Shown here: piece after piece, positions 5,547-12,464 of the stretch | Layout of the letters: each line of letters begins with the position of its first letter | How positions within the stretch are numbered: the first letter of the stretch is position 1 | Virus record (IMG/VR): IMGVR_UViG_3300025151_000073 | Span: 1 to 44,966 of that record | Strand: one strand, 5' to 3' | DNA: 44,966 nt | DNA from: a virus | Made by a program: the position numbers and the translations under genes | Notes under the pieces: generated by a model | Told to the model about the DNA's origin: nothing | Database searches by the model: none | What the model saw: only the letters and a program-made list of their open reading frames with translations

Positions 5547-6545
5547 ATGAAAAACTACTTAGAAGATCCACGTCTCCTGACACTTCAGGAAATTATTGAC
5601 GACCCAAAAAACAAAATTAGCACAGTCAAATTTTTGAAGGGTGCAGCGCATAAAGACGACATTTATGTGCATCCCATTGACGACACAAAAGTTAAAAAGA
5701 AAATATATTTTGCATTTATTCGTGCAAGTAAACTAAAAGTTAGTAGAGACTATCAACGTTACATTTGTCTCACTACGCTTAAAAAAGCAAAACAATTTGA
5801 TTATATTCTGTGCCAGACGCTTGTTGTTGCACTGCGACCAGATGGAACTTATGTTATCATCGACGGACAACATAAGGCAATTATGGCAATTCTTTCTGGA
5901 GAAGAATTGGATATTCCTTGTCAGGTAATTGTTCATGATCCTAACAGCACTCTTCAGCAGTGTATTGAAGAGGAAGCAAAACTTTTTGAAAAGTATAACA
6001 CTTCTCGCAAAAACACTAGCACACTTGATAAGGTTCGAGCAGGACTTTCTTATAGTGATGAGTGGGCAAAAGAATTTGAGGAGAACTGGATTACCATTGG
6101 TATTCAATCTGAGGGGATTGGATATGATGATGGTGTAGAAGTTAATGGTTGGGCAAAAGCAAATGAATCGATTGGAAAATGGAAGATTATTCCAACAAAA
6201 AAAGCAGTAGATTTTCTCAAACCAGTCTATAAAAAGTGGAATCTTGATGCTGTTGATGGGAGCATGATCGGTGGTCTTGCTGCAATTCAAACTCTGCTAG
6301 ATGCTGTTGGTGATGCAAAAAAAGGAACTGGACTTAAATGGTACTTAACTAATAACTTTTCCAAAATTTCAAAATCTGTTTGGACAAAAAACACTAGAGG
6401 TGCATCTGACATTTTGATTGCGCGAAAGATTGTTGACGACTATAATGGTGATGTTGCTAAAAACAACATCAAATGTGAATGTGCTGCTATTGGCGAAGAT
6501 TTGCTGAAAGGAGTAGGACTTGCAGACCCAACTAAATTGAACTGA
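5547..6545 (+). CDS. ParB-like / DGQH-motif domain protein, 332 aa
   Basis: Residues 66-71 (SRDYQR) and 104-110 (IIDGQHK) reproduce the two motifs of the ParB/sulfiredoxin fold, where ParB has DxYQR and a DGxHR nucleotide-binding loop; DndB/DGQHR-type proteins share the second. The C-terminal 200 residues (after QCIEEEAKLFEKYNTSRK) have no fold I recognise. Such proteins in phages have been annotated as ParB-like nucleases or DNA-modification partners. A 2-nt gap to the Dam-type methyltransferase indicates one operon. No ribosome site of normal strength is visible before ATG. Nuclease or CTPase activity is untested. Confidence 0.7.
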   Translation: MKNYLEDPRLLTLQEIIDDPKNKISTVKFLKGAAHKDDIYVHPIDDTKVKKKIYFAFIRASKLKVSRDYQRYICLTTLKKAKQFDYILCQTLVVALRPDGTYVIIDGQHKAIMAILSGEELDIPCQVIVHDPNSTLQQCIEEEAKLFEKYNTSRKNTSTLDKVRAGLSYSDEWAKEFEENWITIGIQSEGIGYDDGVEVNGWAKANESIGKWKIIPTKKAVDFLKPVYKKWNLDAVDGSMIGGLAAIQTLLDAVGDAKKGTGLKWYLTNNFSKISKSVWTKNTRGASDILIARKIVDDYNGDVAKNNIKCECAAIGEDLLKGVGLADPTKLN

Positions 6546-6547
6546 TT

Positions 6548-7060
6548 ATGACATCATCCACACTCAAAGTATTAACAGCAACCACAGGCAATCGTAAGGA
6601 CACATGGAACACTCCCCCCGAATTTGTGGGGGATGTTCTTAAGTTCTTCGGTGGCAGAGTTGGACTTGATCCGTGCTCTAATAGTGCGGAAGAACCTAAT
6701 GTTCCTGCCGACAAAGTTTATACTGAAGAAATGGATGGACTCAAGCAAAGTTGGGTTGCCGATAGTGTTTTTATGAATCATCCATATTCTGCCAGTAAAA
6801 CATGGATTCCCCATGCTGCTGCCCAGTATGAAAATGGAAATGCAAAAGAAATGGTTCTTCTCATTAAGTTGGACGTTTCTACCAAGTGGTGGAGATCTAT
6901 TGAGAAATATCCATGGATTGCTGTTAATCGAAGATTGAGATTCGGTGCTGCTGCTAGTGCCGCACCATTTCAATCTGCCGTAATCTATCTGGGAACTGAC
7001 CTTGAACGATTTAAGAACACTTTCGGTAAATATGGCACTTGCTATGTGCCAGTAAATTAG
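6548..7060 (+). CDS. Dam-family N6-adenine DNA methyltransferase
   Basis: The 170-residue protein fits the phage N-6-adenine methyltransferase family (PF05869 type): W20-NTPPE start, GLDPCSN (39-45) as the AdoMet-loop region, FMNHPYS (75-81) in place of the catalytic NPPYS, then WW at 114-115 and NRRLRFG...APFQSAVIYLG at 127-149. The second residue of the catalytic tetrapeptide is His instead of Pro (NHPY), which is unusual and may alter activity. It is co-transcribed with the ParB-like gene. It could protect DNA against the neighbouring PD-(D/E)XK protein or mimic host methylation. Confidence 0.82.
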   Translation: MTSSTLKVLTATTGNRKDTWNTPPEFVGDVLKFFGGRVGLDPCSNSAEEPNVPADKVYTEEMDGLKQSWVADSVFMNHPYSASKTWIPHAAAQYENGNAKEMVLLIKLDVSTKWWRSIEKYPWIAVNRRLRFGAAASAAPFQSAVIYLGTDLERFKNTFGKYGTCYVPVN

Positions 7061-7128
7061 TGTCACAGGGCACCCTGAAACCCCACCAGGATGCCCTATA
7101 ATAACAAAGTAATCAAGGGAACCACCCC
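7059..7128 (+). promoter_or_regulatory. Promoter cassette A, copy 3 (duplicate of 4725-4800)
   Basis: AGTGTCAC begins at 7059 inside the Dam stop codon region; an imperfect stem (GGGCACCCTG with CAGGATGCCC, one mismatch) follows; TATAAT is at 7097-7102, 37 nt after the GTGTCAC box and 32 nt before ATG 7129. The whole block differs from copy 2 by about three changes. Confidence 0.72.
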
Positions 7129-7602
7129 ATGACCACAACCACCTTTGCCGACTATGCTGCTGGTGCCGAGGCACGTAAGGATATTGCTGCCAAGGTTCTG
7201 GCACACTCCCTGGAGTTGTGTGAGGCACTGCGGCAGAATTACATCAATTATGCGATTCGCATGAGCAAAGTCTCTATGTCAATGGATAATGGTGTGGATA
7301 AAAAATACTATGAGGAACGTATTGCTAAACTTGAGAAGGGTATTTGTGATGTAGATTTCACCCTGGATACAGGTCGCAAGTATCACAAAATCTGGCACGT
7401 TGATAATGGTTCACGTTCCTGCCATGCTTTCATTGATAAGAAGACTGGTGAAGTTTACAAACCAGCATCATACAAGGCACCTGCGAAAGGTGTGCGTTAC
7501 AATCTGCTGATTATCAAAGAACGTGAGTATCTTCTCAATCCTGCAAACTGCGATTGGGCAGGTGGTTATCTCTATCGCAACTCTTCTTACTTCTGTTCAT
7601 GA
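7129..7602 (+). CDS. Conserved cyanophage protein, 157 aa
   Basis: The N-terminal half is helical (ADYAAGAEARKDIAAKVLAH). The C-terminal half contains GRKYHKIWHVDNGSRSCHAF, FIDKKTGEVYKPAS and KAPAKGVRYNLL, a beta-rich region I recall as conserved in hypothetical proteins of cyanophages and other phages. No catalytic motif is evident. It is driven by cassette A copy 3. Codons are more host-like (C-ending) than in the flanking Dam gene. Function is unknown. Confidence 0.75.
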   Translation: MTTTTFADYAAGAEARKDIAAKVLAHSLELCEALRQNYINYAIRMSKVSMSMDNGVDKKYYEERIAKLEKGICDVDFTLDTGRKYHKIWHVDNGSRSCHAFIDKKTGEVYKPASYKAPAKGVRYNLLIIKEREYLLNPANCDWAGGYLYRNSSYFCS

Positions 7603-7733
7603 CATCTAAAGAGAAACTTGTCTTTGTCGGATCATTTATTTGGTTAATGCACTGGGGAACATGTCTAACATCAATCATTGTGGATACGGTTATTCTAAAA
7701 TCCTCTGTGAGGATATTACCTCTTGGTTTGTGA
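7599..7733 (+). CDS. Possible small membrane peptide, 44 aa
   Basis: The ORF begins ATGA at the upstream stop and encodes KEKLVFVGSFIWLMHWG followed by TCLTSIIVDTVIL, consistent with one membrane segment. It overlaps the first 73 nt of the SprT-like gene in another frame. Coupled overlaps like this occur elsewhere in the window (4620). Coding status is uncertain. Confidence 0.4.
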   Translation: MTSKEKLVFVGSFIWLMHWGTCLTSIIVDTVILKSSVRILPLGL

Positions 7734-8161
7734 ATAACTTCTTTCCACGGCACAAAATCAATGTCACTGTTTTACATCGTGGACTGAAACGTGAACATGC
7801 TCTGGGTTACTGTGATGTGATGACTGATGTGGAAGAGTATCCACACAGACCACGTAATTTCCTGATTGAACTTGACACCTACATGGATGAGGAAACTTAT
7901 TCATTAACTCTTTTTCATGAACTGACCCACATGGCACAGTGGATACGTGGTGACCTGCGGCACCGATATGGAAAATTGTGTTATTCACTCGAACCAGTGG
8001 AAAATTATGACTATGAGGATCAACCACACGAAATTGAAGCACGTAAGGAAGAGATAAGACTACATGAACGGTACTTAAATGAGAAACAAGTGGTGCCAGC
8101 TGAGGAACCGTCACAGGGATGGTGCAACCGTCTGTGTGGTGGTGCTATAATTACAAAGTAA
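7661..8161 (+). CDS. SprT-like zinc metalloprotease domain protein
   Basis: HELTHMAQW (residues 86-94) is the HExxH zincin motif, and QPHEIEAR (121-128) supplies the likely third zinc ligand in the downstream glutamate, as in SprT/minigluzincin-type phage proteases. The protein is 166 residues from ATG 7661; a TTG at 7640 would add seven. The sequence before the motif (NFLIELDTYMDEETYSLTLF) fits the beta-strand edge and helix expected. The last six codons (GAIITK and stop) are the -10 region of the next promoter, so the 3' end has been adapted as a promoter. The substrate is unknown. Confidence 0.72.
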   Translation: MSNINHCGYGYSKILCEDITSWFVNNFFPRHKINVTVLHRGLKREHALGYCDVMTDVEEYPHRPRNFLIELDTYMDEETYSLTLFHELTHMAQWIRGDLRHRYGKLCYSLEPVENYDYEDQPHEIEARKEEIRLHERYLNEKQVVPAEEPSQGWCNRLCGGAIITK

Positions 8162-8170
8162 TCAAGGGAG
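8108..8170 (+). promoter_or_regulatory. Promoter cassette A, copy 4, inside a coding region
   Basis: TATAAT at 8146-8151 lies in the last codons of the SprT-like gene, followed by TACAAAGTAATCAAGGGA as in the other copies. A CCGTCAC box starts 38 nt before the -10. ATG 8175 is 29 nt downstream. Confidence 0.68.
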
Positions 8171-8174
8171 GGAC

Positions 8175-8375
8175 ATGCAGACCACCACTGCAACTTACAA
8201 CATCCGGATCGAATATCGTGATGGAACCGTAGAAGACTTCAACCGAACGATGCCCACCAAACCCACAACACACAAGGGTATTGTGGCACAGAACGACAGA
8301 TTGGTTAGGTGGGTTGATAAGTACGTCGGTCGCCGTGATTGCATCCGCCACACTGTAACTCCTCTTTTTTCCTGA
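8175..8375 (+). CDS. Hypothetical protein, 66 aa
   Basis: The 66-residue ORF starts 29 nt after a -10 hexamer with an AAGGGAGGG ribosome site. The pattern TYNIRIEYRDGTVEDF suggests a beta hairpin. A basic middle segment follows. No family is recognised. It is followed after 3 nt by the next gene. Confidence 0.6.
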   Translation: MQTTTATYNIRIEYRDGTVEDFNRTMPTKPTTHKGIVAQNDRLVRWVDKYVGRRDCIRHTVTPLFS

Positions 8376-8378
8376 ATC

Positions 8379-8546
8379 ATGCTCAAACAAAATGTTCTCA
8401 AAGTTGTCGGTCAAACTGCAATGAGTATTGACCACAACATGACACGATTAGAAAAATTTGAGGTTTTCTGTCGTGTCTGTGATAATCTACTGGAAGATGG
8501 TAGAATCAGCAGGATACAGCACGAACGATGGACCAACGTGTTCTAG
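8379..8546 (+). CDS. Conserved cyanophage microprotein, 55 aa
   Basis: The 55-residue ORF starts at ATG 8379. Its C-terminal half, RLEKFEVFCRVCDNLLEDGR followed by ISRIQHERWTNVF, is a pattern I recall in small cyanophage proteins; the CxxC (residues 31-34) could bind metal. It is co-transcribed with the gene at 8175. Function is unknown. Confidence 0.65.
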   Translation: MLKQNVLKVVGQTAMSIDHNMTRLEKFEVFCRVCDNLLEDGRISRIQHERWTNVF

Positions 8547-8562
8547 TGTGCCAACTGCCGAA

Positions 8563-8628
8563 CTGACCACCAACCGACCACAGGGCACCACCACCCTGCT
8601 ATAATTACAAAGTAATCAAGGGAACACA
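8563..8628 (+). promoter_or_regulatory. Promoter cassette A, copy 5
   Basis: TATAAT is at 8600-8605, with the shared TACAAAGTAATCAAGGGAA downstream and ATG 8633 33 nt after the -10. A CTGACCA box starts 37 nt upstream of the -10. CAGGG/CCCTG forms a short stem in the spacer. Confidence 0.65.
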
Positions 8629-8632
8629 CCCG

Positions 8633-8857
8633 ATGCAAATCACTTCCAAGCGTCACTCCATGGTTGTTGAGTTCCGTCCCCACAACATCCTGACCGATAA
8701 GTTTGTTTACACTCTGAAGTTCAAGGATAGTGCAATGTCCATGCGACTGATGACCAAACGTGAGATGAACGAAACAATCAATTCACGTCTGGATAAGGGT
8801 TATGAAGTCACCGACATTCTGACCGAACCCCAAGCATACTTCCCTGCTGCCTGCTGA
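8633..8857 (+). CDS. Hypothetical protein, 74 aa
   Basis: The basic 74-residue protein (about half beta-prone: MVVEFRPHNILTDKFVYTLKF) is driven by cassette A copy 5. I recognise no domain. The stop overlaps the next start by one base. Function is unknown. Confidence 0.6.
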   Translation: MQITSKRHSMVVEFRPHNILTDKFVYTLKFKDSAMSMRLMTKREMNETINSRLDKGYEVTDILTEPQAYFPAAC

Positions 8858-9003
8858 TGTTTACTAAAGAAGACCATGAGTTTATCGACTTTCTGTTCGG
8901 TAAACTCACTTCCCTGACTGATACTGACATGATCGATTTACACGATGATGACACTGCCGGTATTGATTCCCTTGAATTTGAACAACTTATGATTGACATT
9001 TAA
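8857..9003 (+). CDS. Acidic microprotein, 48 aa
   Basis: The 48-residue ORF starts at the last base of the previous stop (TGATG). It is strongly acidic (11 Asp plus Glu in the C-terminal 30 residues). Two adjacent DD-rich stretches could mimic nucleic acid. The -35 of the next promoter (TTGACA, 8993) lies in its last codons. Function is unknown. Confidence 0.55.
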   Translation: MFTKEDHEFIDFLFGKLTSLTDTDMIDLHDDDTAGIDSLEFEQLMIDI

Positions 9004-9021
9004 TCACAACTGACCTAAAAT
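8993..9021 (+). promoter_or_regulatory. Consensus sigma70 promoter
   Basis: TTGACA (8993-8998), 17-nt spacer, TAAAAT (9016-9021); ATG 9046 is 30 nt after the -10. This unit lacks the GTGTCAC box of the cassette families, so it probably represents a constitutive strong early promoter. Confidence 0.78.
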
Positions 9022-9045
9022 AGTAAGACAAATTCAATTAATTCC

Positions 9046-9222
9046 ATGGAAGAAAGACTTTACAAAATTCAGGAACTGAATACTGTTGGATGGGAGGATG
9101 TTCTTGAAGATGACAATTCTAATCGCAAATTGACCAAAGAGCAATGTGATGCCAAACTGCGAACCTATCTTGAAATTGGAATCTCACCGGAAAGACTTCG
9201 TGCAGTCATCGACAATTCATGA
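9046..9222 (+). CDS. Conserved cyanophage microprotein, 58 aa
   Basis: LYKIQELNTVGWEDV, then KLTKEQCDAKLRTYLEIG and a C-terminal RLRAVID, matches a small protein type I recall as common in cyanomyoviruses and pelagic phages. It has a likely helix-hairpin form. It overlaps the next gene by 23 nt. Function is unknown. Confidence 0.68.
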   Translation: MEERLYKIQELNTVGWEDVLEDDNSNRKLTKEQCDAKLRTYLEIGISPERLRAVIDNS

Positions 9223-9511
9223 ACTTCCTAGCGATTTCATCCATGAACCCCCGAAAGGTTTTTCCTATGAAGTTAAGTCTCACAAATCAAATGTTCTTGC
9301 TATTTGGTTACTTCATCACCGTAAGTATTGTTATAGCAGCGATCCAGTTAGGACAATCTGGGGATTCTACAACACAAAGAAGAGATGCTATTTCTCCCCT
9401 GTTAATGCCACCAAGCAAGGTAATCAGGTAGACATTTCTGATACTCGTCCCTATACTGCAATGCAACTCAAACTCACACCTCTTGAATATGCACTATACT
9501 CCACAAGTTGA
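9200..9511 (+). CDS. Conserved cyanophage protein, 103 aa
   Basis: I chose GTG 9200, giving VQSSTIHELPSDFIHEPPKG; an upstream ATG (9146) would overlap the previous gene deeply and add unrelated sequence. The body contains AIWLLHHRKYCY, IWGFYNTKKRCYFSPVNA and a C-terminal DTRPYTAMQ, a pattern familiar from cyanophage small proteins. It is beta-rich and soluble, with no catalytic motif. It overlaps the next gene by 23 nt. Confidence 0.65.
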   Translation: MQSSTIHELPSDFIHEPPKGFSYEVKSHKSNVLAIWLLHHRKYCYSSDPVRTIWGFYNTKKRCYFSPVNATKQGNQVDISDTRPYTAMQLKLTPLEYALYSTS

Positions 9512-9776
9512 TGACTATGTAAGATGGAATCGTCCAGGAATCAGTGGGCACATTGATGAGGGATGGGTCTATTTTAAGTGTGATGAAAGCATTAGCATTG
9601 AAGTTGGAGTCAAAGATAAACCATATTGCCAATATACCAAAGAGGAGAAACATAAGAAGATTCATATTTTAGTATGTTGTCCTAATTTTTTGTGGCATCA
9701 GTTGGAGTATGTAAAAAATAGAAGAGGTGATGTGGATGATTATAAATCACAAGAGCACAGACACATAGATCCGTGA
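9489..9776 (+). CDS. Conserved cyanophage protein, 95 aa
   Basis: The 95-residue ORF from ATG 9489 has the layout QVDDYVRW, EGWVYFKCDESISIEV, HILVCCPNFLWHQLEYVK, a beta-barrel-like pattern I recall in small hypothetical proteins of T4-like cyanophages. The stop overlaps the next GTG start (GTGA). Function is unknown. Confidence 0.65.
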   Translation: MHYTPQVDDYVRWNRPGISGHIDEGWVYFKCDESISIEVGVKDKPYCQYTKEEKHKKIHILVCCPNFLWHQLEYVKNRRGDVDDYKSQEHRHIDP

Positions 9777-10423
9777 ATCCATATAAAAAAGTATTATTTC
9801 CAATACATATCTTTCAGGCTCATATCAAAGAGAATGAAAGAATTAAGGAGGAATTGTGTCATATAATTGAAAAGTTCCGTAATAGTGGAAATGCAAAAAT
9901 ACCTGATGGGTGGTTGACTGATAATCTTCTGACATCATATGAGGATGAAGACTTTAACTTTGATCTTTTTACTCAGAGTGAAACCACACAAAAATTGTAT
10001 GAAAAATATATCCTGAGATTCTTTGATAGACCCACAAAGGTAAATGTATCAGACATGTGGTTCAACTATTATAGTAATGGTGAGTATCAGGAAGTGCATT
10101 CACATGTTCAACCGGATATGTTTGCACCACGCCCACATTTCTCATGTATTCATTATTTGAAGTTTGACCCGGAGGTGCATCAACCAGTTGTATTCAATGA
10201 TCCGATTAGAGAATTAAGACAGACAAATTCAATCGAACTTGATTCGAATAACTATGAGGAGAAATATGAACCACAATTAAGAGAGGGTAGCATACTCATG
10301 TTCCCACCATATTTGGAGCACTATGTGCCAAAGTCGGAACCAACTCCTGACAATCCAAGAATCACAGTGGCATTTAATATCATCCTGACAGAATATGGAG
10401 AGGACAAATTGTATGGACCTTAA
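9773..10423 (+). CDS. Putative 2OG-Fe(II) oxygenase (PF13759-like), 216 aa
   Basis: The protein shows a double-stranded beta-helix pattern: EVHSH (H109, H111) after an aromatic strand, CIHYLKFDP, then GSILMFPPYLEHYVPKSEP with distal H183 and 2-oxoglutarate-binding R196 (NPRITVAFNI). This agrees with the HxH...H...R layout of the phage 2OG-Fe(II) oxygenase family. The start is GTG 9773, coupled to the upstream stop. The substrate is unknown; in T4-like cyanophages such enzymes are often found near tail-fibre genes, and a second one follows here. Prolyl or other protein hydroxylation is a possibility only. Confidence 0.72.
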   Translation: MNPYKKVLFPIHIFQAHIKENERIKEELCHIIEKFRNSGNAKIPDGWLTDNLLTSYEDEDFNFDLFTQSETTQKLYEKYILRFFDRPTKVNVSDMWFNYYSNGEYQEVHSHVQPDMFAPRPHFSCIHYLKFDPEVHQPVVFNDPIRELRQTNSIELDSNNYEEKYEPQLREGSILMFPPYLEHYVPKSEPTPDNPRITVAFNIILTEYGEDKLYGP

Positions 10424-10892
10424 TTACATTGATCAGTTCTTTTCTGCAGAGGAGCATCAGATTATTCATGATTATTGTAATGATGCAGAATATTCATATG
10501 GTGAAAGAGATGATGTAAATTTACCTGTCACGGGTATGATTCATAATATACCAGAGACAGAGTTTGTTTATAAGTTGATTAAAAAGAGATTAAAAGACTC
10601 TGCCGAACAAGTGCAGAATAAAAAACTCTATCGAATGTATGTAAATTGTTTTGTACCATGTGAGCGTCCATACTTTCATACCGATGGTGATGAAGGAGTA
10701 ACATTTTTGTATTATCCGAATATGAAATGGGACAAAGATGATGGTGGTGAGACACAATTTTTGATGAATGATGATCTGTATGGTGTATTACCAATACCGA
10801 ATCGTATGGTCGTGTTTAGTGCCAATCTACTACATCGTGCCACCACATTCAGAAATGATCATCGATTCACCGTTGCAATTAAGTATATTTGA
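10413..10892 (+). CDS. Putative 2OG-Fe(II) oxygenase / prolyl-hydroxylase-like, 159 aa
   Basis: YFHTDGDE (H89-x-D91), distal H141 in ANLLHRATTF and R151 in HRFTVAIKY supply a complete iron and 2-oxoglutarate ligand set. GGETQFL (111-117) is the strand seen in prolyl-4-hydroxylase-like proteins. ATG 10413 is preferred over ATG 10395 because a GGAGAGGA ribosome site is correctly spaced. It overlaps the end of the first oxygenase by 11 nt, so the two are translated together. The substrate is unknown. Confidence 0.75.
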   Translation: MDLNYIDQFFSAEEHQIIHDYCNDAEYSYGERDDVNLPVTGMIHNIPETEFVYKLIKKRLKDSAEQVQNKKLYRMYVNCFVPCERPYFHTDGDEGVTFLYYPNMKWDKDDGGETQFLMNDDLYGVLPIPNRMVVFSANLLHRATTFRNDHRFTVAIKYI

Positions 10893-10903
10893 ATAAATAA
10901 ATA
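10893..10903 (+). promoter_or_regulatory. Late promoter of the glycine-rich adhesin gene
   Basis: Two overlapping ATAAATA cores (10893-10899 and 10897-10903) lie directly after the oxygenase stop and 22-32 nt before ATG 10925. This is the usual late-promoter position in this window. Confidence 0.55.
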
Positions 10904-10924
10904 TGGATAAAAACTGGTCATGTA

Positions 10925-12112
10925 ATGGCAATCAATAACACACAAACTAAATTCTTTGAGTCCGGAGAGATTAAGTTTAGTGCAATTCGTGATACGTTTG
11001 GTGATCTGGCAGGAACAGATGTAAGGGCATCGGATTATTTGAGAAATGCCGGTGATGATGTTGATTGGTCTGAGGATTCTACCATCAGTCCCAGAGTGCC
11101 GAATGCAACAGAAAATGCAGATGTATCAACGTCAACTAATTGGCAAATGTCACATCTGAGAGATTCGATTGTAGAATATAATATCACACAGAGTGGAAAT
11201 AATGAAGAATTAGAATATGCGGATAGTAATACCGGAACCTGGAATAATAATCTATCAAAGAATGTTCCAAAGAGAATGGATGTAGAGGGAGTTGTTTATG
11301 CGAATGAGGTTAGTAAGTATGCACTCAAGTTTAGTGCAGGAGAATATAATAATCTGACAATTAATGTACCTGATGGTGGTGCAATCTATGGTGAGGGTGG
11401 TGCTGCCGGAGGAGGAAATGGTGGTGGTGCTCTGTATATTGAAAATACTGCCACATATGATAATGTATCAATCACATTAGGAAGTAATGGTCGAATCTGG
11501 GCAGGTGGTGGCGGAGGAGATAATGGAAACAGTGGAAATAGTGGTAGTAGTATATCATGTTTCACTAATTCAAATCATAATGCATCTTATGGAGATGGTG
11601 GAAGAAATTATAATTCAGGTCGGGCACAAAATGCCTGTCAAAGTGCATCACCGAGTGGATCATATGGTGTTCAGGTCGTAACTGCCACTCCGACAAGTGT
11701 AAGAAGTCGTTGTCGTGGTGGAACATTTCGTAGAGGACAAGGATGGAATTCATCTAATAAAACAGGATATTCATGTAGTCCTAACTGGTCAATGAATTGT
11801 TCATCGAAGATTGCAAATAACATTGCCGGTGGTAGTGGTGGCAATGGCGGAACAGGTGGAGTCGGACAAGGATTCAGCAATCAAAGTGGACCCGGATCAG
11901 GAAATTCGGGCAATAGTGGTAATACTAACACATGTGCCGCAAGTGGTGCAACAAGTGTCGGAAATGATGGAAATAGTGGTAGTTCCGGCGGAACATGGGG
12001 AGTCGGTGCATCAAATGGTGGAAATGCAGGATTCGCGATTTTAAAGAAAAAAACGGCAGTTAATAGTGGACAATCCGGTAATACGGTCAAGGGAGCAGTC
12101 GGTAATATATAA
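10925..12112 (+). CDS. Glycine-rich tail-fibre adhesin-like protein, 395 aa
   Basis: The N-terminal 140 residues are polar and mixed. From about residue 150 the protein becomes a run of glycine-rich segments (GGAIYGEGGAAGGGNGGG, GGGGGDNGNSGNSGSS, GGSGGNGGTGGVGQG, GPGSGNSGNSGN) separated by variable loops, then ends in NAGFAILKKK. This is the architecture of gp38-type adhesins at T-even fibre tips, in which polyglycine helices carry host-specific loops. Seven cysteines fall in the loops. A late promoter precedes it, and oxygenases and zinc-ribbon proteins flank it. It could equally be a decoration protein. Confidence 0.65.
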   Translation: MAINNTQTKFFESGEIKFSAIRDTFGDLAGTDVRASDYLRNAGDDVDWSEDSTISPRVPNATENADVSTSTNWQMSHLRDSIVEYNITQSGNNEELEYADSNTGTWNNNLSKNVPKRMDVEGVVYANEVSKYALKFSAGEYNNLTINVPDGGAIYGEGGAAGGGNGGGALYIENTATYDNVSITLGSNGRIWAGGGGGDNGNSGNSGSSISCFTNSNHNASYGDGGRNYNSGRAQNACQSASPSGSYGVQVVTATPTSVRSRCRGGTFRRGQGWNSSNKTGYSCSPNWSMNCSSKIANNIAGGSGGNGGTGGVGQGFSNQSGPGSGNSGNSGNTNTCAASGATSVGNDGNSGSSGGTWGVGASNGGNAGFAILKKKTAVNSGQSGNTVKGAVGNI

Positions 12113-12128
12113 TTAAAAATATGATATA

Positions 12129-12464
12129 ATGGATGATGTGAAACTATCAACAATTGTATTTCATTTTTTGGATGAATTCTTTCTACAGGAAGCATCCGGT
12201 AAGGTATGGACTGCATCAAAGAAATGTCAAAAGGAAAGATGGTCTATTTGTGAAGGATGTGAGCACTTTGATGAACCCGAGGAGGGATGTAGGTATTGTG
12301 GATGTTATCTACCACATAAGATAATAGATCCATTTGGTGATTGCCCATTAGATAAGTGGATATCAAATAGTGATGCATGGTACGAAGAACATTTTGATTT
12401 TATCAAAGACAAACTAATTGAAAAGAATCCAGAACTGAAGGAGTATTTGAATGGAAAGGATTGA
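12129..12464 (+). CDS. Cys-rich zinc-ribbon-like protein, 111 aa
   Basis: Residues 33-77 hold a regular cysteine series: C..., ICEGCEHF, GCRYCGCYLPHK, DCPLDKW. I recall the CxxC-x8-CxxCGC-x11-CP(L/V)xKW array from small proteins of T4-like marine phages; it likely binds one or two zinc ions. A helical C-terminal tail follows. The gene overlaps the oxygenase at 12451 by 14 nt, suggesting they act together, for example as chaperone or substrate. Function is unknown. Confidence 0.68.
   Translation: MDDVKLSTIVFHFLDEFFLQEASGKVWTASKKCQKERWSICEGCEHFDEPEEGCRYCGCYLPHKIIDPFGDCPLDKWISNSDAWYEEHFDFIKDKLIEKNPELKEYLNGKD

Noticed and set aside
5733-6290. Minus-strand ORF of 185 codons
   Set aside because: Shadow of the ParB-like gene; the plus-strand frame has family motifs and a proper promoter.
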